Below, piece by piece: positions 17,182 through 24,886 of a stretch of 64,000 nt of DNA. Position numbers and translations under genes: made by a program. The notes under the pieces are model-generated. The model had not been told where the DNA came from, did no database searches, and saw nothing but the letters and a program-made list of their open reading frames with translations. The DNA lies in the NCBI GenBank assembly GCA_012517765.1, contig JAAYUI010000019.1, positions 92,256 through 156,255 of the forward strand. The letters run 5' to 3'. Numbering within the stretch: position 1 is the first letter of the stretch; each line of letters opens with the position of its first letter. This DNA is from Caldisericales bacterium. Lineage in GTDB: Bacteria; Caldisericota; Caldisericia; JAAYUI01.

Positions 17182-17210
17182 AAACTAACTCAGAAATATA
17201 ATTTTGTCAA
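17182..17210 (-). promoter_or_regulatory. Promoter of the sulfur-relay operon
   Basis: On the minus strand TTGACA (17205-17210), a 17-nt spacer and a weak TAGTTT (17182-17187). The predicted start point falls at about 17175, next to the operator. A second candidate pair (TTGTGA / TATAAA) spans the operator, but its transcript would begin inside the ribosome site, so it is less likely. Confidence 0.5.
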
Positions 17211-17261
17211 TAGCTCTTAAATTGGTTACATTAAAGAAAAAGCGATGGTGTAATTATATGG

Positions 17262-17291
17262 AAAAAGGGGATGGAAAACCATCCCCTTTTT
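17262..17291 (-). terminator. Terminator of the AraC/GyrI gene
   Basis: Perfect stem AAAAAGGGGATGG / CCATCCCCTTTTT with an AAAA loop, 20 nt beyond the regulator's stop. The A/T flanks make it usable in either direction. Confidence 0.85.
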
Positions 17292-17310
17292 TCTTACCTA
17301 CACCGTCAAA

Positions 17311-18171
17311 TCATTTTATCGGGATATAGATGTCGAACTCCGACTCGTCCTTGTCATAGCAAAACCTGTCATCGTAAAGTTCAAAATCAAATGGACCGTC
17401 AATTTCATGGCCTGACTTGGGGATCCAGGTTTGGTATATGTAATTGTAGGTCTCGCCAAGATTGTCGAGCTTTCCCTTATGGGTAAAAACAAGGTATTTG
17501 TGTGGCGGGAGAACTCTTGCAACCATGCCCTCTGGTATCTCAGAGGTACTGTCAACTTTCATTGAGCAAACATACTCAAACTTCCCAGGATCACCACCTT
17601 CAACCATTGAACAAATTCCAAGTGCCGCACCAGGCTTGCTGATGTTTTTCATCGAGCACATTTCCTTGTTGAATTTGTCCCAAACCTGTTTTATCTCACC
17701 ATTTTTATTGTCACCATAATATCTGATTCCAACAGCCTTCATTTCACCAAGCTCAACGATTTTCGGTTCCATTCCTACTATTCCTCCTCTCAGGAATCTT
17801 AGGCCTTCCCTGTTAAGACGTCTCCTGAAAAACAGGTGTACCGGCGGCTTTTCCTTTCTGCACCGCCCTGGAGACGTAAAAAACATTTTCTTGAAGGCCC
17901 TTGTGAAAGCCTCCTGGCTTTCAAATTGATAATCGACAGCGATATCGAGTATCCTGTGGTCAGTTTCCATCAGCTCGCGCGCAGCCTCTGAAAGCCGCCT
18001 TTTTCTCAGATACTCGGTAATCGTTTCACCAACATTGGCAAGGAAAATTCTGTGGAAGTGAAAGGGGGAGAACCCGGCTTCTTTTGCAATATCACCAAGC
18101 CCCACTCTCTCCTTGAGTCTTGCTTCCATAAAGTTTATTGCACCCTGTATCTTGTCGATGTAGTCTATCAT
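17311..18171 (-). CDS. AraC-family regulator with GyrI-like effector domain
   Basis: A 286-aa two-domain regulator. Residues ~1-110 hold two AraC helix-turn-helix motifs (LGDIAKEAGFSPFHFHRIF and ILDIAVDYQFESQEAFTRAFKKMF). Residues ~130-286 form a GyrI-like/SOUL-fold ligand domain (PKIVELGEMKAVGIRYYG ... IYQTWIPKSGHEIDGPFDFELYDDRF ... FDIYIPIK). This Rob/BmrR-like architecture usually senses hydrophobic or cationic compounds. It is monocistronic, bounded by its own terminator and by the terminator of the upstream GlcF-like gene. The target is unknown. Confidence 0.9.
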   Translation of the reverse strand: MIDYIDKIQGAINFMEARLKERVGLGDIAKEAGFSPFHFHRIFLANVGETITEYLRKRRLSEAARELMETDHRILDIAVDYQFESQEAFTRAFKKMFFTSPGRCRKEKPPVHLFFRRRLNREGLRFLRGGIVGMEPKIVELGEMKAVGIRYYGDNKNGEIKQVWDKFNKEMCSMKNISKPGAALGICSMVEGGDPGKFEYVCSMKVDSTSEIPEGMVARVLPPHKYLVFTHKGKLDNLGETYNYIYQTWIPKSGHEIDGPFDFELYDDRFCYDKDESEFDIYIPIK

Positions 18172-18263
18172 CTGTCAACTGAGATACATTCTAGCAGAAT
18201 GTGGTTTTTTGATTTTGATTTGTTTTGCTGTTTTGTGCAATGGAGATTAGACATAAAAGAAAC

Positions 18264-18295
18264 AAAAAGCCCCCATGTTAACATGGGGGCTTTTT
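18264..18295 (-). terminator. Terminator of the CsoR-GlcD-GlcF-like operon
   Basis: A 32-bp perfect palindrome, AAAAAGCCCCCATGTT and its complement, with U-tract potential on both strands, 17 nt beyond the GlcF-like stop. Confidence 0.88.
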
Positions 18296-18312
18296 GACTT
18301 TTTGTGCAAATA

Positions 18313-19515
18313 TCAAGCTTCTGCTTTCTCTGGCTTCTCTGGTTTTTCGGGTTTCTCAAGCATGTCTGCAACCATTTCCAGGAGGTCCTTGGTGTCAAGT
18401 TTGACCTCTGCATGTTTTGCCGTGTCCTTCAGGTGTTTCTTGCACGAAGGGCAACAGGTCACTGCAACCGGTGCAACTTCAGAGAGGCTTTTTGCTCTCT
18501 TCTGCCCAATTCTGTCGGCCATTTCAGGATTTGTCATGAGCAGGTCGCCACCAGCTCCACAGCAAACCGAAATGTCCTTGCTTTCAGGGTGCTCGGAAAA
18601 CACAACACCAGGGAGCATTTTAAGTATTTCCCTTGGCTCGTCATAAACACCACCATTCCTTCCAAGATCACACCCGTCATGGAAAGTCACCTGTATTTCC
18701 TGCTTTGGTGGAACGATCTTGAGTTTGTTTTCTTTCATCAGCTTCAGGACAAATTGTGTTGCATGCATGACCTCAAAATCGTTTGGCTTGCCGGAAAGCT
18801 TTGGATATTCCTTCTTCCACATGCTGGTGCAGGCCGGGCAAGTGGCCACAACAGTTTTTGCAACATATTTCTTTATCTCTTCCTGGTTGTGGTGCATCAG
18901 CTCTTTGGCCTCATGGACCTTTCCGGTTGAAATCATAGGGAACCCGCAGCAGTGCTCGCTCGTTCCCATGATTGCGAAGTCTGTACCGGACGCTTCCAGA
19001 ATCTGGGCAAAGGCCCTGGCCATGCTCTGTGACTGCGGATAAAAGGAGCTCATGCAACCAACATAGTACACAACATCAGCTTTTTCGACTTTTGTCGGAT
19101 CGGAGGCAAGTTTTGCTCTCTTGAGCCAATTTGGCCTGTCATCATTCGGCTGGTTGGCAACATTCTTTGTGTCTTTGATAATTCCCGAAACTGTCTCGAC
19201 GATCGGGAGCTTGACGCCTTCTTCCTGGACCAGCTCTCTTATCTCAAACCAGACTTCGGGGAAATCGATCTCTGTTATGCACTCAATGCCACATCTTCCA
19301 CAAAGCGTGCACTGGAAAAGCCTCTGGGCAAACTCCTCAGACATTTTGACTTTTGTGGGTTTGCGACCAAGCAGGAAATCCCTTATAAAAAGGACCTTCG
19401 CCCTTGGGGAGCACGAAATCCAGCCAACATCGTCACCAGTGGGACATTCCACACGGCATGAGCCACACTGTATGCATTTTCTGACCTGTTTCTCAATGGC
19501 TGCGTATTTTTTCAT
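18313..19515 (-). CDS. GlcF/HdrD-like iron-sulfur oxidoreductase
   Basis: A 400-aa protein with two N-terminal [4Fe-4S] motifs (CIQCGSCRVECP and CTLCGRCGIECI) and two CCG domains (YYVGCMSS ... CCGFPM; FHDGCDLGR ... CCGAGG). This is the architecture of glycolate oxidase subunit F, LldE/LutA and HdrD, which pass electrons from a flavoprotein to quinone, thiols or ferredoxin. It starts immediately after the FAD subunit, with GGAGGTG upstream of the ATG at 19515. The C-terminus is a short Glu/Pro/Lys repeat (EKPEKPEKPEKAEA). The physiological electron acceptor is not evident. Confidence 0.9.
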   Translation of the reverse strand: MKKYAAIEKQVRKCIQCGSCRVECPTGDDVGWISCSPRAKVLFIRDFLLGRKPTKVKMSEEFAQRLFQCTLCGRCGIECITEIDFPEVWFEIRELVQEEGVKLPIVETVSGIIKDTKNVANQPNDDRPNWLKRAKLASDPTKVEKADVVYYVGCMSSFYPQSQSMARAFAQILEASGTDFAIMGTSEHCCGFPMISTGKVHEAKELMHHNQEEIKKYVAKTVVATCPACTSMWKKEYPKLSGKPNDFEVMHATQFVLKLMKENKLKIVPPKQEIQVTFHDGCDLGRNGGVYDEPREILKMLPGVVFSEHPESKDISVCCGAGGDLLMTNPEMADRIGQKRAKSLSEVAPVAVTCCPSCKKHLKDTAKHAEVKLDTKDLLEMVADMLEKPEKPEKPEKAEA

Positions 19516-19516
19516 G

Positions 19517-20989
19517 CTACCACCTCCCCACAATCCCGCCAACAAGCCAGCAAACCGGCTCTAGGAGCTTCATTCCGCTGAAGTAAATCGATGGCCGGAG
19601 GAAGAATGGTGGGTCTGTCCATTTGCCAGGGTTCATTATCCAGTTTTGGTCAAATGTTTCTTTTTTCTGGATGAATGCTTCTCTTTCTGATTGTGTCCTT
19701 AACCCAAAAACATAGGGGGTATTGAGCAATCCAATTCCGCCGTTCGGACTGCCACCCATTTTCATTGCAGAGAGGATAAATTCCATCTGATACGGTGCAG
19801 CCGACATAAATCTGACCAAAGAGAGCTCGTTTGCCAGGACATAAAAAAACATCAACCCGCACTGCTCTTTTGTCAAAATCTCGCCTTTATAAGCGAATTC
19901 AAACCTGAAGTGTGAAACTTTGTCCAGGTATTGCCCAAGATTTGAGAGTGGGACAGATAGATCTGCTGGTGTTACCGAAGAATAGGCATTCTTTATTCTG
20001 AAATATTTTAATCTGTAGCTGTACTCTTCCTCAGCTTCTTCCTGTGGCAACCGGGCAATTTCCGGATATTCAGCAAGTAGCGCGGCAATTTCTTTATCGC
20101 CTTTTTCAACATCCGATTTGCCACCTTCAAGCCTGATAACCGCAAACACCTCTTCCTTCAAATGTTTTGGCGTATGATGGCCTGACTGCGCAAGCAGGTC
20201 CATATAAGAGCCATTTACAAATTCAATGAAATACGCCGAAGAAATATTGGCCAGTCGCGAAGAGGCCAGCGCAAAATCATTTTTGTCTTTGAATTTCAGG
20301 AGGTACGTCGCAATGGACTCGGGAAGTCGTCTTACCTCCAGTTTTACCGATGTAATGATGCCCATCATGCCTTCACTCTTTATAAAATCTTCAAATTTCA
20401 GGTTGCCGGATTTGGTTTCTACGAGACCTTCATTTGGGACCCACACGACCTCACCGCTTGGAAGAACAACCTCGATCTCTTTTATCAATTTCTTTATGGA
20501 GCCAAAAGCGAGGCTTCCCACACCAAGGCCCTCCGTTTGTATCCAGCCAGCAACAGTGGATGATTTGTAGGAGGTTGGATATGTCTTGAGTGTCCAGCCT
20601 TTTTTCTTCAGTTCCCATTCAAGCTGAGACCATATCACTCCGCCACTAACGCTAATAACGCCTTCTTTTTCGTCAAGCTCGCCTATATTGTTTAGGGCCA
20701 GTGTTTCAATAACAATCCCCTTGTTCCTTGGAACCGACTGGTAATACCCGGATGTACCACCACCCCTTGGACAAACAGGTATTTTGTGTTTATTGGCAAA
20801 ATCCATCACCCTAGCAACTTCTTCTGTATTCTTTGGTCTCAGGACGGCATCCGGAGTTGTACCCCTGAAAACCCATGAAGTTTCTTTAGGCAAAGGAGTT
20901 ACATCAAAACCATAAAACTGGCATTCAAAGGGTGTCCATACCATGTCTATTCCGAAACTCGCCAGCTCATCCAAAAACTCTTTTTTCAC
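19517..20989 (-). CDS. GlcD-like FAD-linked oxidase
   Basis: A 490-aa PCMH-type flavoprotein. The FAD-binding segment is PVCPRGGGTSGYYQSVPRNKGIVIE, with TVAGWIQTEGLGVGSLAFGSIKKLIKEIEVVLPSGEVV; the C-terminal FAD-oxidase cap is present but divergent. Relatives oxidise D-lactate, glycolate or other 2-hydroxyacids; the substrate is unknown here. The start is a GTG with GGAG upstream. It lies 27 nt after the CsoR/CstR-like gene and is followed directly by the GlcF-like subunit, so all three are probably co-transcribed. Confidence 0.88.
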   Translation of the reverse strand: MKKEFLDELASFGIDMVWTPFECQFYGFDVTPLPKETSWVFRGTTPDAVLRPKNTEEVARVMDFANKHKIPVCPRGGGTSGYYQSVPRNKGIVIETLALNNIGELDEKEGVISVSGGVIWSQLEWELKKKGWTLKTYPTSYKSSTVAGWIQTEGLGVGSLAFGSIKKLIKEIEVVLPSGEVVWVPNEGLVETKSGNLKFEDFIKSEGMMGIITSVKLEVRRLPESIATYLLKFKDKNDFALASSRLANISSAYFIEFVNGSYMDLLAQSGHHTPKHLKEEVFAVIRLEGGKSDVEKGDKEIAALLAEYPEIARLPQEEAEEEYSYRLKYFRIKNAYSSVTPADLSVPLSNLGQYLDKVSHFRFEFAYKGEILTKEQCGLMFFYVLANELSLVRFMSAAPYQMEFILSAMKMGGSPNGGIGLLNTPYVFGLRTQSEREAFIQKKETFDQNWIMNPGKWTDPPFFLRPSIYFSGMKLLEPVCWLVGGIVGRW

Positions 20990-21016
20990 AAAGTGCTCCT
21001 TTCGGCAAAAAAGAAA

Positions 21017-21292
21017 TTATTTGCTGCCCGTGACTTTGGAGAGAAGTTTTCTCAATTTCTCAACTTCCACATGGTTTGTGTTTTCAGAAAGGTTAAGACA
21101 GTCAATAACATTTTTTTCCAGGATGATTGCTGCGACTTTGTTTATCCCGGCTTTTACGGCCTGCATCTGGTTGATTATTTCATCGCATGATCTTTCCTCA
21201 GAAATCATGCGCACCAGGCCCCTGACCTGTCCTTCTATTTTTGACAGCCTTTTGATGACTGATGATTTTATGTCGTTGTCTTTCTCTTTCAC
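21017..21292 (-). CDS. CsoR/CstR-family repressor (persulfide-sensor-like)
   Basis: A 91-aa all-helical regulator with the family signature KRLSKIEGQVRGLVRMISEE. With the GTG start at 21292 the residues align by number with M. tuberculosis CsoR: Cys36 and Cys65 are present, but the copper ligand His61 is Asn61. Loss of the His with two Cys retained is the pattern of the persulfide sensor CstR rather than a Cu(I) sensor. The GTG is chosen over a TTG at 21334 because it lies 7 nt after a -10 element. A matching palindrome precedes the DsrE2-TusA operon at 17157. Confidence 0.88.
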   Translation of the reverse strand: MKEKDNDIKSSVIKRLSKIEGQVRGLVRMISEERSCDEIINQMQAVKAGINKVAAIILEKNVIDCLNLSENTNHVEVEKLRKLLSKVTGSK

Positions 21293-21299
21293 CCTTACA

Positions 21300-21328
21300 A
21301 CTCTAGTCAAAAATAATATGAAAGTCAA
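21300..21328 (-). promoter_or_regulatory. Promoter of the CsoR/CstR-like gene (leaderless)
   Basis: TTGACT (21323-21328), 17-nt spacer, TAGAGT (21300-21305), then 7 nt to the GTG at 21292. No Shine-Dalgarno fits between them. No G-tract palindrome is seen here, so autoregulation through the 17157-type site is not supported. Confidence 0.55.
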
Positions 21329-21477
21329 CGCCAATCATTATTTTATGGCAATACAAAACAAACTGGCTTCATATACTTTTTAAAAAATCAGATGAAGGCT
21401 TTTGTTCTTTTGTTGTCGGATTTTGATTTCTGGATATTGAAAGACCGATCTTTTTCGGGAGTGTTTGCAGCCGCCTA

Positions 21478-21873
21478 TCAAGCGGCGCTGACGTTACTCA
21501 ACCGGTGGGAAAAACCACCGGTTTCCTCCTTTAGACCGCGTTCGATTCTTGTAATGTCGACTTCACTGGCGCCAAATTTCTCAGAGCAGTAATTGAGGGC
21601 GCCCTCTGGATCGGTGTGTTCCCCGCAAGTGTAGATATCAAGGGCCGCGTAGCCAAACTCAGGCCAGGTGTGAATGGAAAGGTGCGATTCCGCAATCACG
21701 ACCACACCAGAAACTCCCTGTGGCGAAAAATGGTGGAATGTTGATTCCATGATTTCAGCCTTTGCGCGACCGGCAGCCTGGTAAAGGATTTCCTTTACCT
21801 TGTCTACATCACCAATTACAGACGGGTCACAACCAGAGACCTCGCACAGAAGGTGTCTACCGTAGGTATACAA
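21478..21873 (-). CDS. speD: S-adenosylmethionine decarboxylase proenzyme (prokaryotic)
   Basis: Makes decarboxylated AdoMet for polyamine synthesis. The 131-aa proenzyme has GRHLLCEVSGC at the start and ESHLSIHTWPEFGYAALDIYTCG, in which the Ser after His is the self-cleavage site that yields the pyruvoyl cofactor. Length and motifs match the class 1B (Bacillus-like) form. The start is a TTG, aligned with the Bacillus start. AAGGGGG lies 9 nt upstream, but a TATAAT with a TTTACT 17 nt before it (21877-21905) sits only 3 nt from the start codon, so the transcript start is unclear. No speE is in the window. Confidence 0.93.
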   Translation of the reverse strand: MYTYGRHLLCEVSGCDPSVIGDVDKVKEILYQAAGRAKAEIMESTFHHFSPQGVSGVVVIAESHLSIHTWPEFGYAALDIYTCGEHTDPEGALNYCSEKFGASEVDITRIERGLKEETGGFSHRLSNVSAA

Positions 21874-21949
21874 CTCATTATACCCCCTTCACGAGAGATA
21901 GTAAAAAATAGCGAATCGCATTGTATATTGAGTCTGTTAAAAATCAACA

Positions 21950-22594
21950 TCATTTTTTCTTAACAGAACTACCCGTAACGCACATTGGACAGATCGGGCA
22001 TTGTTCACATTTTGGAACGATGGGTTTGCAAATGTTTTGACCCAAACGAACCAAGAGCTCGTTTGACTTTGTCCAGTATTTTCTGGGCAAAAGCTCCATC
22101 AACTCAAACTCGGTCTCTTCCGGGGTCTGTGTTCTGACCCACCCTGTCCTGTTGGAAATCCTGTGCACATGAGTATCAACAACGACAGAAGGTATATCAT
22201 ATCCCAGAGAAAGCACGAGATTCGCAGTTTTTCTGCCCACGCCCTTTATGCACAGCAGCTTGTCCAGAGAGTCTGGTACCTTGCCATCGTATTGGGATAC
22301 AATAAAAATGGCCATCTGGACGAGTCTTTGGGACTTGGTTTTGTAGAAACCTGCCGGAAATATCACATTGGCAACCTCATCAGGATCAGCAAGTGACAGC
22401 GACCTGACATCGGGCCATTTTGAAAAAAGCCTCTCAGTTGCAGGGTATGTGACGTTGTCCTGTGTTCTATGAGATATTATCGCAGAAACCAGTATTCTCC
22501 ACGGATCACGTTTGTTGAAGTCTGCAAATTCAAACCCTCCCCAGAACCTGGCGAGCTCCTCAATGGCCCTGGTTGCTGTTTCGGACTGGGTCAT
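21950..22594 (-). CDS. nth: Endonuclease III (DNA glycosylase/AP lyase)
   Basis: Base-excision repair of oxidised pyrimidines. The 214-aa protein has the helix-hairpin-helix LLCIKGVGRKTANLVLSLGY with the catalytic Lys in GVGRKTA, the catalytic Asp in VVVDTHVHRISNR, and the C-terminal [4Fe-4S] loop C-x6-C-x2-C-x5-C type (CKPIVPKCEQCPICPMC). It overlaps selA by 4 nt, so the two are translationally coupled. Confidence 0.96.
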   Translation of the reverse strand: MTQSETATRAIEELARFWGGFEFADFNKRDPWRILVSAIISHRTQDNVTYPATERLFSKWPDVRSLSLADPDEVANVIFPAGFYKTKSQRLVQMAIFIVSQYDGKVPDSLDKLLCIKGVGRKTANLVLSLGYDIPSVVVDTHVHRISNRTGWVRTQTPEETEFELMELLPRKYWTKSNELLVRLGQNICKPIVPKCEQCPICPMCVTGSSVKKK

Positions 22595-23964
22595 TGCGCA
22601 AGCGCCCTGGCTATTTTTTCTCCTTCACCCTCAAGGACCGTTCTCATGTCAAAAATGACAAGGTCGTCCTCGATCCTGGCCACTATCGGAGTTTCGAAGT
22701 TCCTCAATTTCTGAAGCAACAATTGTGGGGTCTCCTTTGGTTTTATGGCCACCGCGTAAGAATCGAAATTGATGTCAGGCAGTGAACCACCACCCATATA
22801 GCCTTCAACTTTTTTTACAAAAGATCCAATAGCAGGGTTTACCTCGTTGATTTCCCCAGAGAGGGTGTTTGCCCTTGCTTCCAGCTCCTCAGGCATCATC
22901 GATATCATCCTCATGACAGGATTCAGCTTCATGACTTCCCTATCCGGCAGCAGCCATGTTCTTAACGCTTCTTCGAGCATACACATGTGGGCCTTCGCAA
23001 GCCTTAGGCTCCTCATCAGGGGGATTTTCCCACAGGCACCAGCGATCTTTTCACTTCCAACAATGAAACCTGCTTGCGTTCCGCCAAGTATCTTGTCCCC
23101 TGAGAAAAGTATTGCATCTGCACCATCACCCAATGCCGAGAGACAGTCTGGTTCTTCCCTGAAGTTGGGGTGATCTATTTTGCGCAAGAGGCCCGAGCCA
23201 ACATCGTAAACGAATGGAACGTTTTTCTCCTTTGCCAGAGCAGACAACTCAGCAGTTGTCGGAGAAGACGCAAACCCTCTTATTGCATAATTCGAAGGGT
23301 GGACTTTCAGGATCAGTCCGGTTTTTTCGCTGATTGCCCCCGCATAGTCCTTCAGGTGTGTTCTGTTTGTTGTTCCAACTTCATGAAGTATTGCACCCGA
23401 AGCAGTCATCACCTCTGGCAATCTGAAAGAACCACCAAGTTCGATCAGTTCCCCCCTGGAAACGATTACCTCCTTGCCTTCGGCGTGTGTCCTGAGAAGA
23501 AGGAGTATTGCAGCTGCATTGTTGTTGACCACAACGGCAGACTCGGCACCAAGAAGCATCTTGATGACCGATTTTACATGGACGCCTCTTTTGCCCCTCT
23601 TCCCTTCGGCGAGGTCATATTCGAGATTGCAGTAGCCCTCAAGCAAGGGGGCAAGGTAAGGATTGGGAAACATTGGGGCCCTTCCAAGGTTCGTATGCAA
23701 AACAATGCCGGTTGCATTTATAACTCTTTTCAATGACCTTTTTGTCAACGGGGAGAGTTTCTTTTTAAGGGTGGACTCAACAAGTTTTTTGACCTGCGGC
23801 TCATCCAGCGCCTCGCCACCAGCAATTTTGTCCCTGACAGAATCGAGGGCTTCCCTGACAAGGCCAGAGGTTATCCTCTGGTCAAAATGGCCGTATTCTT
23901 TTTTGAAACCTTCATCCTCGAGTATTGAAGAAACCTGGGGAATCAGCCTAAAAAGTTCTTTCAT
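22591..23964 (-). CDS. selA: L-seryl-tRNA(Sec) selenium transferase
   Basis: PLP enzyme converting Ser-tRNA(Sec) to Sec-tRNA(Sec) using selenophosphate. The 457-aa protein has VINATGIVLHTNLGRAP, the PLP-binding core with VYDVGSGLL and the catalytic Lys in LFSGDKILGGTQAGFIVG, and the C-terminal RIEDDLVIFDMRTVL. An AGGGAGGTCCGG site precedes the ATG. It indicates selenocysteine use, but no selB, selD, tRNA-Sec or in-frame TGA selenoprotein was found in the window. Confidence 0.96.
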   Translation of the reverse strand: MKELFRLIPQVSSILEDEGFKKEYGHFDQRITSGLVREALDSVRDKIAGGEALDEPQVKKLVESTLKKKLSPLTKRSLKRVINATGIVLHTNLGRAPMFPNPYLAPLLEGYCNLEYDLAEGKRGKRGVHVKSVIKMLLGAESAVVVNNNAAAILLLLRTHAEGKEVIVSRGELIELGGSFRLPEVMTASGAILHEVGTTNRTHLKDYAGAISEKTGLILKVHPSNYAIRGFASSPTTAELSALAKEKNVPFVYDVGSGLLRKIDHPNFREEPDCLSALGDGADAILFSGDKILGGTQAGFIVGSEKIAGACGKIPLMRSLRLAKAHMCMLEEALRTWLLPDREVMKLNPVMRMISMMPEELEARANTLSGEINEVNPAIGSFVKKVEGYMGGGSLPDINFDSYAVAIKPKETPQLLLQKLRNFETPIVARIEDDLVIFDMRTVLEGEGEKIARALAQ

Positions 23965-23985
23965 CCGGACCTCCCTTTACACTTG

Positions 23986-24414
23986 CTAGGAAAAGTTGAG
24001 TTTCTGATCTATGCCAACTCTCATGAAGCGACCCGTTCCTTTTGCGATCAGGTTGCCATCCTGGTCAGTTATACTGGCTGATGCTTCAATCAGCCTTCCT
24101 TTCAGGCCATCAATTTTCCCATGGACAACAAATGGTTTGCCAACAAGCATCGGCTTCACAAATCTTACAGTCATTTCAGCTGTAACAACGGAGCCGCCAT
24201 CCAGCCTGAAAATGGCATGTGACATCGCCTCGTCTATAATGGTGGACACTATGCCACCGTGCACAATGTTGTCCCAGCCCTCAAAGTCCTTGTCTGGCAC
24301 AAACCTGGCCTCTACATGGTCATCAATCAGCGCAAACTTCAGCTTCAAACCCCTCTGGTTGGACGTTCCACAAGCAAAACAGTTCGAATCAGTGCCTTTG
24401 TATTCGGGTTCCAT
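23986..24414 (-). CDS. PaaI-type hotdog-fold thioesterase
   Basis: A 142-aa single hotdog domain: FACGTSNQRGLKLKF, then VHGGIVSTIIDEAMSHAIF, the conserved HGG(I)xxTlxDe motif with the catalytic-region Asp/Glu, and AEMTVRFVKPMLVGKPF. It probably hydrolyses an acyl-CoA or acts in lipid turnover. The ATG at 24414 shares sequence with the stop of the CoA-binding gene and has GGAG 5 nt upstream; a GTG two codons earlier is less supported. Confidence 0.85.
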   Translation of the reverse strand: MEPEYKGTDSNCFACGTSNQRGLKLKFALIDDHVEARFVPDKDFEGWDNIVHGGIVSTIIDEAMSHAIFRLDGGSVVTAEMTVRFVKPMLVGKPFVVHGKIDGLKGRLIEASASITDQDGNLIAKGTGRFMRVGIDQKLNFS

Positions 24415-24809
24415 CAACACTCCATCAGTTCTTTGTATATACAGCGGTCATGTATCACTTCTATGCCGTTTTCTTCAAGGACTTTGAATGAGTCAGGGGC
24501 ATATATCTCAAGCTGAAACCAGACAACTCCTGGTCTGGCAGCAATAAAATCATCCACCATTCCGGGTATTGCCTCCGATCTCCTGAAAACATCAATTATA
24601 TCTATTTTTTCCTTTATATCCGAAAGGCTGGCCAGAAATTTGACGCCCGAAATCTCCTCACCGGCATATTTCGGGTTGACAGGATAAACACCAGATCCTC
24701 TGGCAATAAGATACTTGGTTATGGTAAAACTTGGAGAACACTCGTCAAGCGAGGCGCCAACAACCGCAATTACCCTTGCCTTGCCAAGAATGTCCCTGAT
24801 TTTATCCAT
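24414..24809 (-). CDS. CoA-binding domain protein (YccU-like)
   Basis: A 131-aa Rossmann-fold CoA_binding_2 protein: ARVIAVVGASLDECSPSFTITKYLIARGSGVYPVNPKYAGEEISGVKFLASLSDI, then VVWFQLEIYAPDSFKVLEENGIEVIHDRC. The start at 24809 (MDKIRDIL) fits the family length and lies 8 nt after a TATACT -10, with no Shine-Dalgarno. The biochemical role of YccU-type proteins is not well defined. It is co-transcribed with the hotdog thioesterase, which it overlaps. Confidence 0.85.
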   Translation of the reverse strand: MDKIRDILGKARVIAVVGASLDECSPSFTITKYLIARGSGVYPVNPKYAGEEISGVKFLASLSDIKEKIDIIDVFRRSEAIPGMVDDFIAARPGVVWFQLEIYAPDSFKVLEENGIEVIHDRCIYKELMEC

Positions 24810-24817
24810 CTTGGTCG

Positions 24818-24845
24818 AGTATAGCCTTAATATGTGGTTGGTCAA
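24818..24845 (-). promoter_or_regulatory. Promoter of the CoA-binding gene (leaderless)
   Basis: TTGACC (24840-24845), 16-nt spacer, TATACT (24818-24823), 8 nt to the ATG at 24809. It is back to back with the dxs promoter, with only 6 nt between the two -35 boxes. Confidence 0.6.
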
Positions 24846-24851
24846 CGAACC

Positions 24852-24879
24852 TTGAAAAATGGCCAACCTGGTCTATTTT
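24852..24879 (+). promoter_or_regulatory. Promoter of dxs (leaderless)
   Basis: TTGAAA (24852-24857), 16-nt spacer, TATTTT (24874-24879), then exactly 7 nt to the ATG at 24887. There is no Shine-Dalgarno, consistent with a transcript starting at the A of the ATG. Confidence 0.6.
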
Positions 24880-24886
24880 GGCAGTG

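Noticed and set aside
18168..18413. 81-codon ORF spanning the terminator between AraC and GlcF-like genes
   Set aside because: It runs through a perfect 32-bp terminator hairpin and the end of the neighbouring gene; low-complexity translation.
21501..21522. ACCGGTGG...CCACCGGT hairpin as a terminator
   Set aside because: It lies inside the 3' coding part of speD and has no T-run.
21883..21890. ACCCCC half-site before speD as a CsoR operator
   Set aside because: Only one G-tract half is present, with no palindrome.
21877..21905. TTTACT / TATAAT as a leaderless promoter for speD
   Set aside because: The spacing to the TTG start is only 3 nt and no in-frame start fits 7 nt; an upstream AAGGGGG site fits better, so it was not listed as a promoter.
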